A stretch of 39,763 bases of DNA from Caldanaerobius fijiensis DSM 17918 (GTDB lineage Bacteria; Bacillota; Thermoanaerobacteria; Thermoanaerobacterales; Caldanaerobiaceae), in the NCBI RefSeq assembly GCF_900129075.1, contig NZ_FQVH01000025.1, forward strand, positions 1-39,763, in the 5' to 3' direction. The position numbers and the translations under genes were made by a program. The notes under the pieces are model-generated. The model made no database searches and was not told where the DNA came from. It was given only the letters and a program-made list of their open reading frames with translations. Below are positions 33,718 to 39,763 of this stretch, in pieces. Numbering within the stretch: the first letter of the stretch is position 1; each line of letters starts with the position of its first letter.

Positions 33718-34347
33718 ATGATGTTATTGAAAGATGGCGAATTGGTTTTATTTCAAGGCGATAGTATAACAGACGCCGGCCGCAACAGGAATGATATAAA
33801 TGACTTGGGGCTTGGATATCCGATGTTTATAGCGTCATGGTTTTCGGCCCTCTATCCTGACAAAAATGTTCGCTTTATAAATCGGGGGATCAGCGGCGAT
33901 AGGGTGAGGAATCTCAAAGCTCGCTGGCAGGAGGATTGTCTTGATTTAAAACCTGATTGGATTTCCATACTCATAGGCATAAATGATTGCTGGAGAAGAT
34001 ACGACAGCAATGATCCTACGTCAGTAGAAGCTTTTGAATCTGATTACAGGTATATACTGGATCAAGTGAAAGAAAAATTAAATGCGAAAATTATACTCTG
34101 TGAACCTTTTGTTCTGCCTACACCGGAAGACAGGGTACAGTGGAGAGAAGATTTAGATCCCAAGATCCATGTGGTGAGGAAGCTTGCCAGAGAATATGGC
34201 GCTATTTTCATACCGCTGGACGGGATCATGGCACAGGCCTGCGCCAGAAAGGAACCGGCCTTCTGGGCTGCCGATGGCGTACACCCGACCCCTGCAGGTC
34301 ATGCGCTGATCGCACAGGCTTGGCTTAAAGCTGTAGGTGCGCTTTGA
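33718..34347 (+). CDS. SGNH/GDSL-family hydrolase (acetylesterase-like)
   Basis: A 209-residue cytoplasmic enzyme. The SGNH blocks are visible: FQGDSITDAGR (catalytic Ser), the Gly in NRGISGDRV, LIGINDCWR (Asn), and DGVHPTPAGH (Asp and His). The arrangement is like that of carbohydrate acetylesterases such as rhamnogalacturonan acetylesterases. It follows the ADP-ribosylglycohydrolase-family gene by 18 bp and is probably co-transcribed. It may remove acetyl groups from an imported oligosaccharide or glycoside; substrate assignment is inference. GGGGG sits 11 to 14 bp before the paired ATGs (33718, 33721). Confidence 0.82.
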   Translation: MMLLKDGELVLFQGDSITDAGRNRNDINDLGLGYPMFIASWFSALYPDKNVRFINRGISGDRVRNLKARWQEDCLDLKPDWISILIGINDCWRRYDSNDPTSVEAFESDYRYILDQVKEKLNAKIILCEPFVLPTPEDRVQWREDLDPKIHVVRKLAREYGAIFIPLDGIMAQACARKEPAFWAADGVHPTPAGHALIAQAWLKAVGAL

Positions 34348-34411
34348 TTGTATATTTCCCTCCAGATGACAGATAATATTCTTGACAATATTGTTTGATT
34401 GGAGGGATTTT

Positions 34412-34822
34412 ATGAGTTTAATCAGGTGGAACCCTTCCGACGAATGGTTGACTTTCCCTTTTGATTTCAGGATTCCTTCACTGATACAGGGTTTTAATAG
34501 ACCCAGGATGGATGTCTCAGAAAATGAGAAAGAGGTAATTGCTACAGCCGAAGTGCCGGGCATTGATAAAAATAATATAGAGATAAATATACAGGACAAT
34601 ATCCTGGAAATCAAAGGGCAAACCACTAAACAGGAAGAGAAAAATCAACAGAATTATTACATGTCGGAAAGGTACTATGGCGCTTTTAGCAGGAGAATTG
34701 TTCTGCCGGCAGAAGTGGATGCGGATAAGGCTACGGCCACATTTGAAAATGGTGTCTTGACCATACGAATGCCTAAAGTGCATCCTGACAGGCCAAAAGG
34801 TAAGAGGATACCTATTCAATAA
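34412..34822 (+). CDS. Hsp20/alpha-crystallin small heat-shock protein
   Basis: A 136-residue protein with an alpha-crystallin domain (about 35-125): PRMDVSENEKEVIATAEVPG, the NNIEINIQDNILEIKG region and the GVLTIRMPK motif, ending in the IPIQ tail (I-x-I type). Such proteins hold unfolding proteins. The start ATG 34412 follows GGAGGG; the longer frame from 34382 lacks a ribosome binding site. It sits between catabolic genes and looks like an inserted stress gene. No CIRCE element is visible upstream. Confidence 0.9.
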   Translation: MSLIRWNPSDEWLTFPFDFRIPSLIQGFNRPRMDVSENEKEVIATAEVPGIDKNNIEINIQDNILEIKGQTTKQEEKNQQNYYMSERYYGAFSRRIVLPAEVDADKATATFENGVLTIRMPKVHPDRPKGKRIPIQ

Positions 34823-34884
34823 TTGTTTTTGATTACTGGTTTTGTGTGCTATATGATACATGGTATAACCTATAGTCGATCTAT

Positions 34885-34924
34885 AGCCGACGATTTACAT
34901 AAAAGAAATCGCCGGCTTATTTTT
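34885..34924 (+). terminator. Terminator after the hsp20 gene
   Basis: AGCCGACGATTT pairs with AAATCGCCGGCT (one mismatch) around a 9-nt loop and is followed by TATTTTT. It ends the upstream transcript before the alcohol dehydrogenase promoter. Confidence 0.75.
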
Positions 34925-34954
34925 GCTCTATGTTATTTAAGATGTGGCATTATG

Positions 34955-34963
34955 TGATATAAT
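34955..34963 (+). promoter_or_regulatory. Extended -10 promoter for the alcohol dehydrogenase
   Basis: TGA-TATAAT located 21 bp before the ATG at 34984, with no strong -35. Confidence 0.45.
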
Positions 34964-34983
34964 TATAAAGAGAGGTGGTATTT

Positions 34984-36153
34984 ATGGACAACTTTATATT
35001 TAAAAGCCCAACCAAGATAATTTTTGGTAGGGGCACAGAGGAACTGGTAGGGGAAGAGGTTAAGCAATACAGCAAGAAGATATTGCTGCATTATGGCGGA
35101 GGAAGTATAAAGCGCACAGGTCTTTATGATAAGGTGGTAAATTCATTAAAAAAAGCGGGGGTTGAGTTCATAGAATTACCTGGTGCACAGCCCAATCCAA
35201 GGCTGAGTCTGGTGCGCGAAGGTATAAAGATTTGCAGAGAAAATGGCATCGACTTTATTTTAGCAGTAGGAGGTGGCAGCGCAATTGACTCGGCCAAGGC
35301 TATAGCTGTGGGTGTGCCTTATGAAGGCGACGTGTGGGACTTTTACGCAGGCAAAGCTGTTCCAGAAAAAGCATTACCCCTTGGCGTTATACTTACGCTG
35401 GCAGCCACGGGCAGCGAAGCCAGCAAGAGCTCTGTTATAACCAATGAGGATGGCTGGTATAAGCGAGGCCTTAATGTAGACATTATAAGGCCGCAGTTTG
35501 CTATCATGAATCCAGAGCTTACATTTACATTGCCCCCGTATCAGACATCCTGTGGGGTTGCTGATATAATGGCACATATCATGGAGAGGTATTTTACCAA
35601 TACTCGAAATGTAGAGTTGACGGATAGGCTCTGTGAAGCGACGCTGAAGACCGTGATACATAATGCACCTATCGTTCTAAAAGATCCCGAAAACTACGCG
35701 GCGAGAGCGGAGATAATGTGGGCAGGAACCATAGCCCATAATGACCTTTTGAGCACGGGCAGGATCGGAGACTGGTCGTCCCATGCCATTGAACATGAAT
35801 TAAGTGCTATTTACGATATAGCTCATGGTGCAGGACTGGCCATCGTATTTCCTGCGTGGATGAAATATGTCTATAAACACGATATAAACAGATTTGTTCA
35901 GTTTGCAGTAAGGGTATGGGATGTGGACATGAATTTCGAAAATCCCGAAGAGACTGCTCTGGAAGGAATTAAACGCCTGGAAGATTTCTTCAGGTCTATA
36001 GGCCTTCCCGTAAGGTTGAGCGAGATAAACATCTCCGATGACAGGTTTGAGGAGATGGCTGATAAAGCTACAAATAGAGGACAAAAGACCGTTGGGCAGT
36101 TTGTGCAGTTAGGCAGGGAAGATATAATCAACATATATAATCTGGCGAAATAA
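34984..36153 (+). CDS. Iron-containing alcohol dehydrogenase (BDH/YqhD-like)
   Basis: A 389-residue enzyme of the iron-dependent ADH family. The NAD(P) motif is VGGGSAIDSAKA (about 95-106). The metal ligands are in GVADIMAHIMERY (Asp and His) and in HAIEHELSAIYDIAHGAGLAI (the two remaining His). The LAATGSEASKSSVI segment is typical of NADPH-dependent butanol dehydrogenase/YqhD types. It reduces aldehydes to alcohols or the reverse; the physiological substrate is unknown. The start ATG 34984 follows GAGGTGG. It has its own promoter and a terminator at both ends, so it is a single-gene unit inside the catabolic cluster. Confidence 0.9.
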   Translation: MDNFIFKSPTKIIFGRGTEELVGEEVKQYSKKILLHYGGGSIKRTGLYDKVVNSLKKAGVEFIELPGAQPNPRLSLVREGIKICRENGIDFILAVGGGSAIDSAKAIAVGVPYEGDVWDFYAGKAVPEKALPLGVILTLAATGSEASKSSVITNEDGWYKRGLNVDIIRPQFAIMNPELTFTLPPYQTSCGVADIMAHIMERYFTNTRNVELTDRLCEATLKTVIHNAPIVLKDPENYAARAEIMWAGTIAHNDLLSTGRIGDWSSHAIEHELSAIYDIAHGAGLAIVFPAWMKYVYKHDINRFVQFAVRVWDVDMNFENPEETALEGIKRLEDFFRSIGLPVRLSEINISDDRFEEMADKATNRGQKTVGQFVQLGREDIINIYNLAK

Positions 36154-36170
36154 TGTGTTTTAAAAAGTTC

Positions 36171-36215
36171 AAGTCGGTTTGTCGTTTAAATGTTTTGACA
36201 AACCGACTTTTTATA
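36171..36215 (+). terminator. Terminator after the alcohol dehydrogenase
   Basis: A 13-bp stem (AAGTCGGTTTGTC and its complement GACAAACCGACTT) followed by TTTTAT. Confidence 0.82.
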
Positions 36216-36253
36216 TTTGTTTTGTGTTGAGTATATACTATTTTTGTGGTTTT

Positions 36254-36262
36254 TGCTATAAT
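36254..36262 (+). promoter_or_regulatory. Extended -10 promoter for the uronate-isomerase-like gene
   Basis: TGC-TATAAT, 46 bp before ATG 36308; no clear -35. Confidence 0.4.
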
Positions 36263-36307
36263 ATATAAAGAATGCGTAAACATTTAAACAAAAAGGGGGA
36301 TCTTACC

Positions 36308-37552
36308 ATGAACTTGATTGAAGGTGAAATTAAAAAAGCGGTTTATGATGCCGTTGAAACCGTGGAGATAACGGACGTACATACACATCTGTATCCGCCT
36401 TCTTTTGGAAAGATGCTTTTATGGGGGATCGATGAGCTGTTAAACTATCATTACCTTGTGGCAGAAACCATGCGGTGGTTAGACATTCCTTATGAGGACT
36501 TTTGGGCTATGAGCAAAAGACAGCAGGCGGATCTCATATGGAAGACGCTGTTTATTGACAATTCGCCGTACAGTGAAGCGTGCAGGGGCGTACTTACAAA
36601 CTTACATAAGCTGGGGTTCGATGTGGCCTCAAGGGATCTGGAAGGATACAGAAAATATTTCGATAGCGTCTCGCTGGAAGAGTATGTAGACAGGATTTTC
36701 AAAGAAGGGCGCATAAAGTATGTGGTGATGACCAATGATCCATTTAACGAAGAGGAAAGAGGATACTGGCTTAAAGGATATAAGGATGCTCGCTTTAAAG
36801 GCGCTTTGCGGCTGGATGTCCTTTTAAATAACTGGCCAGATGCCTGTACAAAATTGAAACAATGGGGCTATGTGGTATCAGAGGATTTCAGCGGTGAGAC
36901 TATAGCAGAAATCAGGAGATTTTTGAGGGAATGGATGGATCGCATGGAGGCTGTTTATATGGCTGTATCGCTTCCATGGGATTTTGTATACCCTGAGGAC
37001 TCACCAAGAGGACGTATTATAGAGGAATGTGTTTTGCCTGTGGCCCGTGACGCAAATAAGCCTTTTGCCCTGATGATAGGTGTGAAAAGGCAGCTAAATC
37101 CGGGTCTTAAAGACGCCGGCGATGGGGTAGGTAAAGCAGATATAAGGGCAGTTGAATATCTGTGTGCCCATTATCCCCACAACAAATTTATGGTAACATT
37201 GCTATCAAGGGAGAATCAACACGAATTAGCTGTAGCTGCACGCAAATTCAGAAATCTTATGCCTTTTGGATGCTGGTGGTTTTTAAACAATCCCAGTTTG
37301 ATAGACGAGATAACCCGTATGCGAAGTGAACTTTTAGGAGTAAGCTTTATTCCCCAGCACTCCGACGCCAGGGTACTGGACCAGCTCATATATAAATGGT
37401 CCCATTCTCGAAAGATTATAGCAGATGTACTTATAGACAAGTATACAGATCTAAGCAAAACAGGGTGGGTCATTACGCCGCAGGAGATAAAGAGAGACGT
37501 TGAGAAGCTCTTTGGAGGCAATTTCTGGAGCTTTTTAGAGCGGAAATTTTAA
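36308..37552 (+). CDS. Uronate-isomerase-like amidohydrolase
   Basis: A 414-residue protein of the amidohydrolase superfamily, related to glucuronate isomerase (UxaC). The metal HxH motif is TDVHTHLYPPSFG (His 25 and 27), followed by WGIDELLNYHYLVAE, a UxaC-like stretch. RLDVLL, IGVKRQLNP and PFGCWWFLNNPSLIDEITRMR resemble later strands of the barrel. UxaC converts glucuronate or galacturonate to the keto sugar, but this sequence is shorter than usual UxaC (about 470 residues), so the substrate may differ. The ATG at 36308 follows AAGGGGGA; the frame from 36272 has no ribosome binding site. Confidence 0.72.
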   Translation: MNLIEGEIKKAVYDAVETVEITDVHTHLYPPSFGKMLLWGIDELLNYHYLVAETMRWLDIPYEDFWAMSKRQQADLIWKTLFIDNSPYSEACRGVLTNLHKLGFDVASRDLEGYRKYFDSVSLEEYVDRIFKEGRIKYVVMTNDPFNEEERGYWLKGYKDARFKGALRLDVLLNNWPDACTKLKQWGYVVSEDFSGETIAEIRRFLREWMDRMEAVYMAVSLPWDFVYPEDSPRGRIIEECVLPVARDANKPFALMIGVKRQLNPGLKDAGDGVGKADIRAVEYLCAHYPHNKFMVTLLSRENQHELAVAARKFRNLMPFGCWWFLNNPSLIDEITRMRSELLGVSFIPQHSDARVLDQLIYKWSHSRKIIADVLIDKYTDLSKTGWVITPQEIKRDVEKLFGGNFWSFLERKF

Positions 37553-37567
37553 TTCTGACGTTATGGC

Positions 37568-37604
37568 AAAAGGCTATTGAGAATTATCTCAATAGCCTTT
37601 TTTA
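37568..37604. terminator. Bidirectional terminator between converging genes
   Basis: A perfect 15-bp stem (AAAAGGCTATTGAGA with its complement, loop ATTA) ending in T residues on both strands. It separates the uronate-isomerase-like gene from the convergent NlpC/P60 gene. Confidence 0.88.
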
Positions 37605-37620
37605 CAAAGCCTCTTTTACC

Positions 37621-38583
37621 TTAATATCTTCTGGCGCCTATATAGTATTGTCTGAACCAGCCGCTAAAATCCGATATTGTAGCTTTTTGTTGGGAGCTAC
37701 TCATATGTATAAGCTGGTTATTTCCAATATATATGCCTTCGTGAGTAGGACCGTTTCCGGATGTGGAGAAAAACAGGATATCACCCGGCAACAATTTATC
37801 GCTACTCACGTATGTACCACCTTCGTACTGGTCCACAGCTGTTCTTCCTATAGATATACCTGCTTGCTTAAAAACATACTGGACAAAACCAGAACAATCA
37901 AAACCTGATGGAGTTGTACCTCCGTATACATACGGGGTGCCCAGATATTGCTTTGCTATATCGACGATACTGGTGTTTACCGCAGCTCTTTCATAAAGGC
38001 CTCGGGACACCACAACGGCTGAAGTTGACAGAGCTCTTTTTATCGCGCTGATAGTCTGCGGTCCAGCAATACCATTTACAGGCAAATTGTATTTTGCCTG
38101 AAATGCTTTTACGGCCCTTTCTGTGGCCGGTCCAAATACACCATCTATTCCGCCGGTGCTATAACCCAATCTGTTCAGGTTTTCTTGTAACATTTTTACG
38201 GCGTCGCCCCTGGAACCCTTTTTTAGGGTTGTGCCATACTCCGGTGTTTCAAGTGACGTTCTGTCTACACTGCCACTGGATGATAAAGAATTTCTACCGT
38301 TTAAAAGGGACTCAATTCGCTGGTATGTCATAGGTCCAACGATACCATCTACAGGGAGGCCGTTATTGCTCTGGAATTTTTTTACGGCATCTAAGGTAAG
38401 AGGACCAAATACGCCGTCAACACTGCCTTTTAAGTACCCTAGATTTTGAAGCTCCCTTTGCAGCTTTACCACGGCTTGTCCTGTGGAACCATAACGGAGA
38501 ATCCCAGCGGCAAAAACACTGGGTGTCTGCAATAGCGTATAGGCGATCAACGCTGATGCCACGATTTTTTTTGTATTCAACAC
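37621..38583 (-). CDS. NlpC/P60 peptidoglycan hydrolase with two peptidoglycan-binding domains
   Basis: About 320 residues: a signal peptide (about 1-25, cleaved after SVFA), two PG_binding_1 repeats (about 30-95 and 120-185, each with LGY..GxDGVFGP and a later VDGIVGP or VNGIAGP), and a C-terminal NlpC/P60 domain. The catalytic Cys is in SGFDCSGFVQYVF (about residue 230), and the His is in GPTHEGIYIGNN (about 280). It cuts peptide stems in the cell wall. The start is probably GTG 38583, 6 bp after AAGGA; TTG 38586 is too close. The c-di-AMP riboswitch upstream links wall remodelling to osmotic and c-di-AMP signals, a common arrangement. Confidence 0.93.
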   Translation of the reverse strand: MLNTKKIVASALIAYTLLQTPSVFAAGILRYGSTGQAVVKLQRELQNLGYLKGSVDGVFGPLTLDAVKKFQSNNGLPVDGIVGPMTYQRIESLLNGRNSLSSSGSVDRTSLETPEYGTTLKKGSRGDAVKMLQENLNRLGYSTGGIDGVFGPATERAVKAFQAKYNLPVNGIAGPQTISAIKRALSTSAVVVSRGLYERAAVNTSIVDIAKQYLGTPYVYGGTTPSGFDCSGFVQYVFKQAGISIGRTAVDQYEGGTYVSSDKLLPGDILFFSTSGNGPTHEGIYIGNNQLIHMSSSQQKATISDFSGWFRQYYIGARRY

Positions 38584-38601
38584 CAACCATCCTTTCTCTT
38601 T

Positions 38602-38721
38602 TAGCCTACGAGGTTAGTTGACGGGTTCGGTAAAGAGCAAACCCTACCGCTTTAGAAAATTCTAAAGCGGATTCACCCCAAAATTTATCCCCCGCTCCAT
38701 ACAAAGTATGGATTAGGCTAA
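38602..38721 (-). promoter_or_regulatory. c-di-AMP (ydaO/yuaA) riboswitch
   Basis: On the minus strand the conserved ydaO blocks appear in order: TAGCCTAATCC (P1 left arm), GGAGCGGGGGA, TTTGGGGTGAATCCGC, GTAGGGTTTGCTC, TTACCGAACCCGTCAACTAA, and CCTCGTAGGCTA (P1 right arm). The variable stem is CCGCTTTAGAA...TTCTAAAGCGG. The pairing TAGCCTA with TAGGCTA closes the aptamer. The aptamer ends only about 19 nt before the start codon of the NlpC/P60 gene, with no terminator hairpin between them, which suggests control of translation or of a terminator overlapping the aptamer end. Confidence 0.95.
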
Positions 38722-38749
38722 TTATTAATTAATTATTAAGTATATTAAG

Positions 38750-38779
38750 ATTATATTACAGATGTATTTAAAAAGTCAA
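38750..38779 (-). promoter_or_regulatory. Promoter of the riboswitch-NlpC/P60 transcript
   Basis: On the minus strand TTGACT (38774-38779) and TATAAT (38750-38755) with an 18-bp spacer, just upstream of the aptamer. Confidence 0.7.
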
Positions 38780-38816
38780 ATTTTTTAAAGAAATTTTAAC
38801 TAAGGCTTGAAAGAAG

Positions 38817-38841
38817 TCTCCCATCCTCTATAGGTGGGAGA
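38817..38841 (+). repeat. Hairpin in the left end of the IS605-type element
   Basis: TCTCCCA(T)CCT pairs with AGGTGGGAGA around a 4-nt loop, with one bulged T. It lies about 83 bp before tnpB. Subterminal hairpins of this kind are recognition sites in IS200/IS605 ends, so it may mark the element's left end near 38790-38880. The exact boundary is not seen. Confidence 0.5.
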
Positions 38842-38923
38842 TGAATTTCTATTGTCTGCCATAGAATAATATGTCATAATAAATATAGCGGATTTTATCA
38901 TTAGAAAGCCAAGGTGAGAAAAG

Positions 38924-39763
38924 ATGATGATATGTCAGCATTTTCTCCTAGAGCCAACAAAAGAGCAGGAAGAAAAACTGTTTTATACGCTGTATTTGTG
39001 CCGCAAGTTATACAACTATTCATTGGAACAGAGGATAAAACATTACAAAGAATACGGCAAAGGACTCACATACGAAGATCAGCAGAACATGCTTCCAGAA
39101 TACAAGAAAGAACATCCGGAATACAAAGAAGTACATTCGCAGATACTGCAGGATGTATTGAGAAGGTTGGACAGAGCATATAAAAACTTCTTCGAAGGAC
39201 GAGCAAATTATCCCAAATTCAAAGACAAATATCACTACACATCGATAACACTTCCTCAATGCGAAGCAAAAAGAAATTTCAGTAAAGAAGGATATGTGTA
39301 TATAAAAAATATAGGGCATATAAAAATAAAAGCACACAGAGACTTTGATCCGGGAAAGGTAAAAACAATAAACATAAAATACCATGCAGGAAAGTGGTAT
39401 ATAAACCTGTCAATCGAAATAGATGTAGGAGAAAAAGAGAAAGCATCCACAGGAGAAAAAGCGATAGGGATAGATAAAGGGATAAATTCGATAGCAGCGA
39501 CATCAGAAGGAGAATTGTACTCAAACCCGAGATGGCTGCAGAAAGCAGAAAAGAGACTAAAAAGACTGCAAAGGCAGTTGTCAAGGAAAAAGAAAGGGAG
39601 CAAAAATAGAGAAAAGCAAAAGAAAAGACTGGCAAAACTCCATGAAAAAGTAGCAAATCAGAGAAGGGACTATCTGCACAAGATAAGCTATAACATAGTA
39701 AAAAACAATGACATCATATGCGTTGAGGATTTGCAAGTGAAAAGTATGATGAAAAATCATAAA
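38924..39763 (+). CDS. tnpB: IS200/IS605-family TnpB (RNA-guided nuclease), C-terminus cut by window edge
   Basis: The frame stays open for 280 codons to the right edge, so no stop is seen. The start MMICQHFLLEPTKEQEEKLF and the LCRKLYNYSLEQRI region are typical of TnpB, followed by LQDVLRRLDRAYKNFFEG. The first RuvC motif GIDKGINSIAATS carries its Asp, and IICVEDLQVKSM carries the RuvC-II Glu. The zinc finger and third catalytic Asp would lie beyond the edge. TnpB proteins are guided by the omega RNA made from the element's right end. The ATG at 38924 follows AAGGTGAG. No tnpA is seen upstream, so this may be a tnpB-only (IS1341-like) element. Confidence 0.9.
   Translation, partial: MMICQHFLLEPTKEQEEKLFYTLYLCRKLYNYSLEQRIKHYKEYGKGLTYEDQQNMLPEYKKEHPEYKEVHSQILQDVLRRLDRAYKNFFEGRANYPKFKDKYHYTSITLPQCEAKRNFSKEGYVYIKNIGHIKIKAHRDFDPGKVKTINIKYHAGKWYINLSIEIDVGEKEKASTGEKAIGIDKGINSIAATSEGELYSNPRWLQKAEKRLKRLQRQLSRKKKGSKNREKQKKRLAKLHEKVANQRRDYLHKISYNIVKNNDIICVEDLQVKSMMKNHK

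Noticed and set aside
34382-34387. TTGACA before hsp20 as a -35 box
   Set aside because: No -10 box follows at a suitable distance before the ribosome binding site.
1-39763. CRISPR array, rRNA or prophage genes
   Set aside because: No regularly spaced direct repeats, no rRNA-like stretches and no phage structural or integrase proteins were seen.

Overview
The window looks like chromosomal DNA of an anaerobic, probably thermophilic clostridium, most likely Thermoanaerobacterales. The evidence is a moderately AT-rich base composition, strong GGAGG-type ribosome binding sites with many GTG and TTG starts, consensus sigma-A promoters, an oxygen-independent (class III) ribonucleotide reductase, a c-di-AMP riboswitch, and overall similarity of the proteins to that group. 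The genus assignment is inference. Both edges cut through transposase genes: IS256 type on the left, an IS605-type tnpB on the right.

Layout. 1-611: end of an IS256-family element and a tRNA-Arg(ACG). 696-3893: divergent manganese regulator/transporter pair mntR/mntH, then a convergent ammonium transporter whose leader carries a terminator-like hairpin. 4089-7550: membrane-anchored polysaccharide deacetylase, a broken small gene, a TIM-barrel protein of unknown substrate, an AT-rich orphan Wzz-type protein, and a methyltransferase remnant. 7716-11647: nrdD-nrdG, with a 372-residue intein in NrdD and two NrdR-box-like sites upstream. 11730-14794: an SbcD/SbcC-like nuclease and ATPase pair of the YhaO/YhaN type. 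14825-16915: a sugar-kinase remnant, a bidirectional terminator, and a secreted purple-acid-type phosphatase preceded by 11-bp Pho-box repeats.

17008-22520 is a four-gene MacAB/FtsX-type ABC system with two ATPases; the second carries an AbrB-like C-terminal domain. 22567-25773 is a SWIM-SNF2 ATPase. 25850-30520 holds a moxR, DUF58 and membrane-protein operon, followed by a LiaG/LiaF-like DUF4097 protein and a PspC protein, which together look like an envelope module. 30606-37552 holds a PfkB sugar kinase, a multidomain ADP-ribosylglycohydrolase-family protein, an SGNH esterase, Hsp20, an iron alcohol dehydrogenase and a uronate-isomerase-like enzyme. Most of these suggest a carbohydrate or nucleoside catabolic locus whose substrate is unknown. 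37621-38779 is an NlpC/P60 cell-wall hydrolase under a c-di-AMP riboswitch.

The strongest observations are the NrdD intein placed between SM and CCRL, the paired NrdR-like boxes 31 bp apart, the Pho-box array upstream of the phosphatase, the hairpin and probable start correction of amt, the ABC-AbrB fusion, and the ADP-ribosylglycohydrolase locus. I found no CRISPR array, no rRNA and no clear prophage. No database search was run; family names rest on motifs read directly from the translations.
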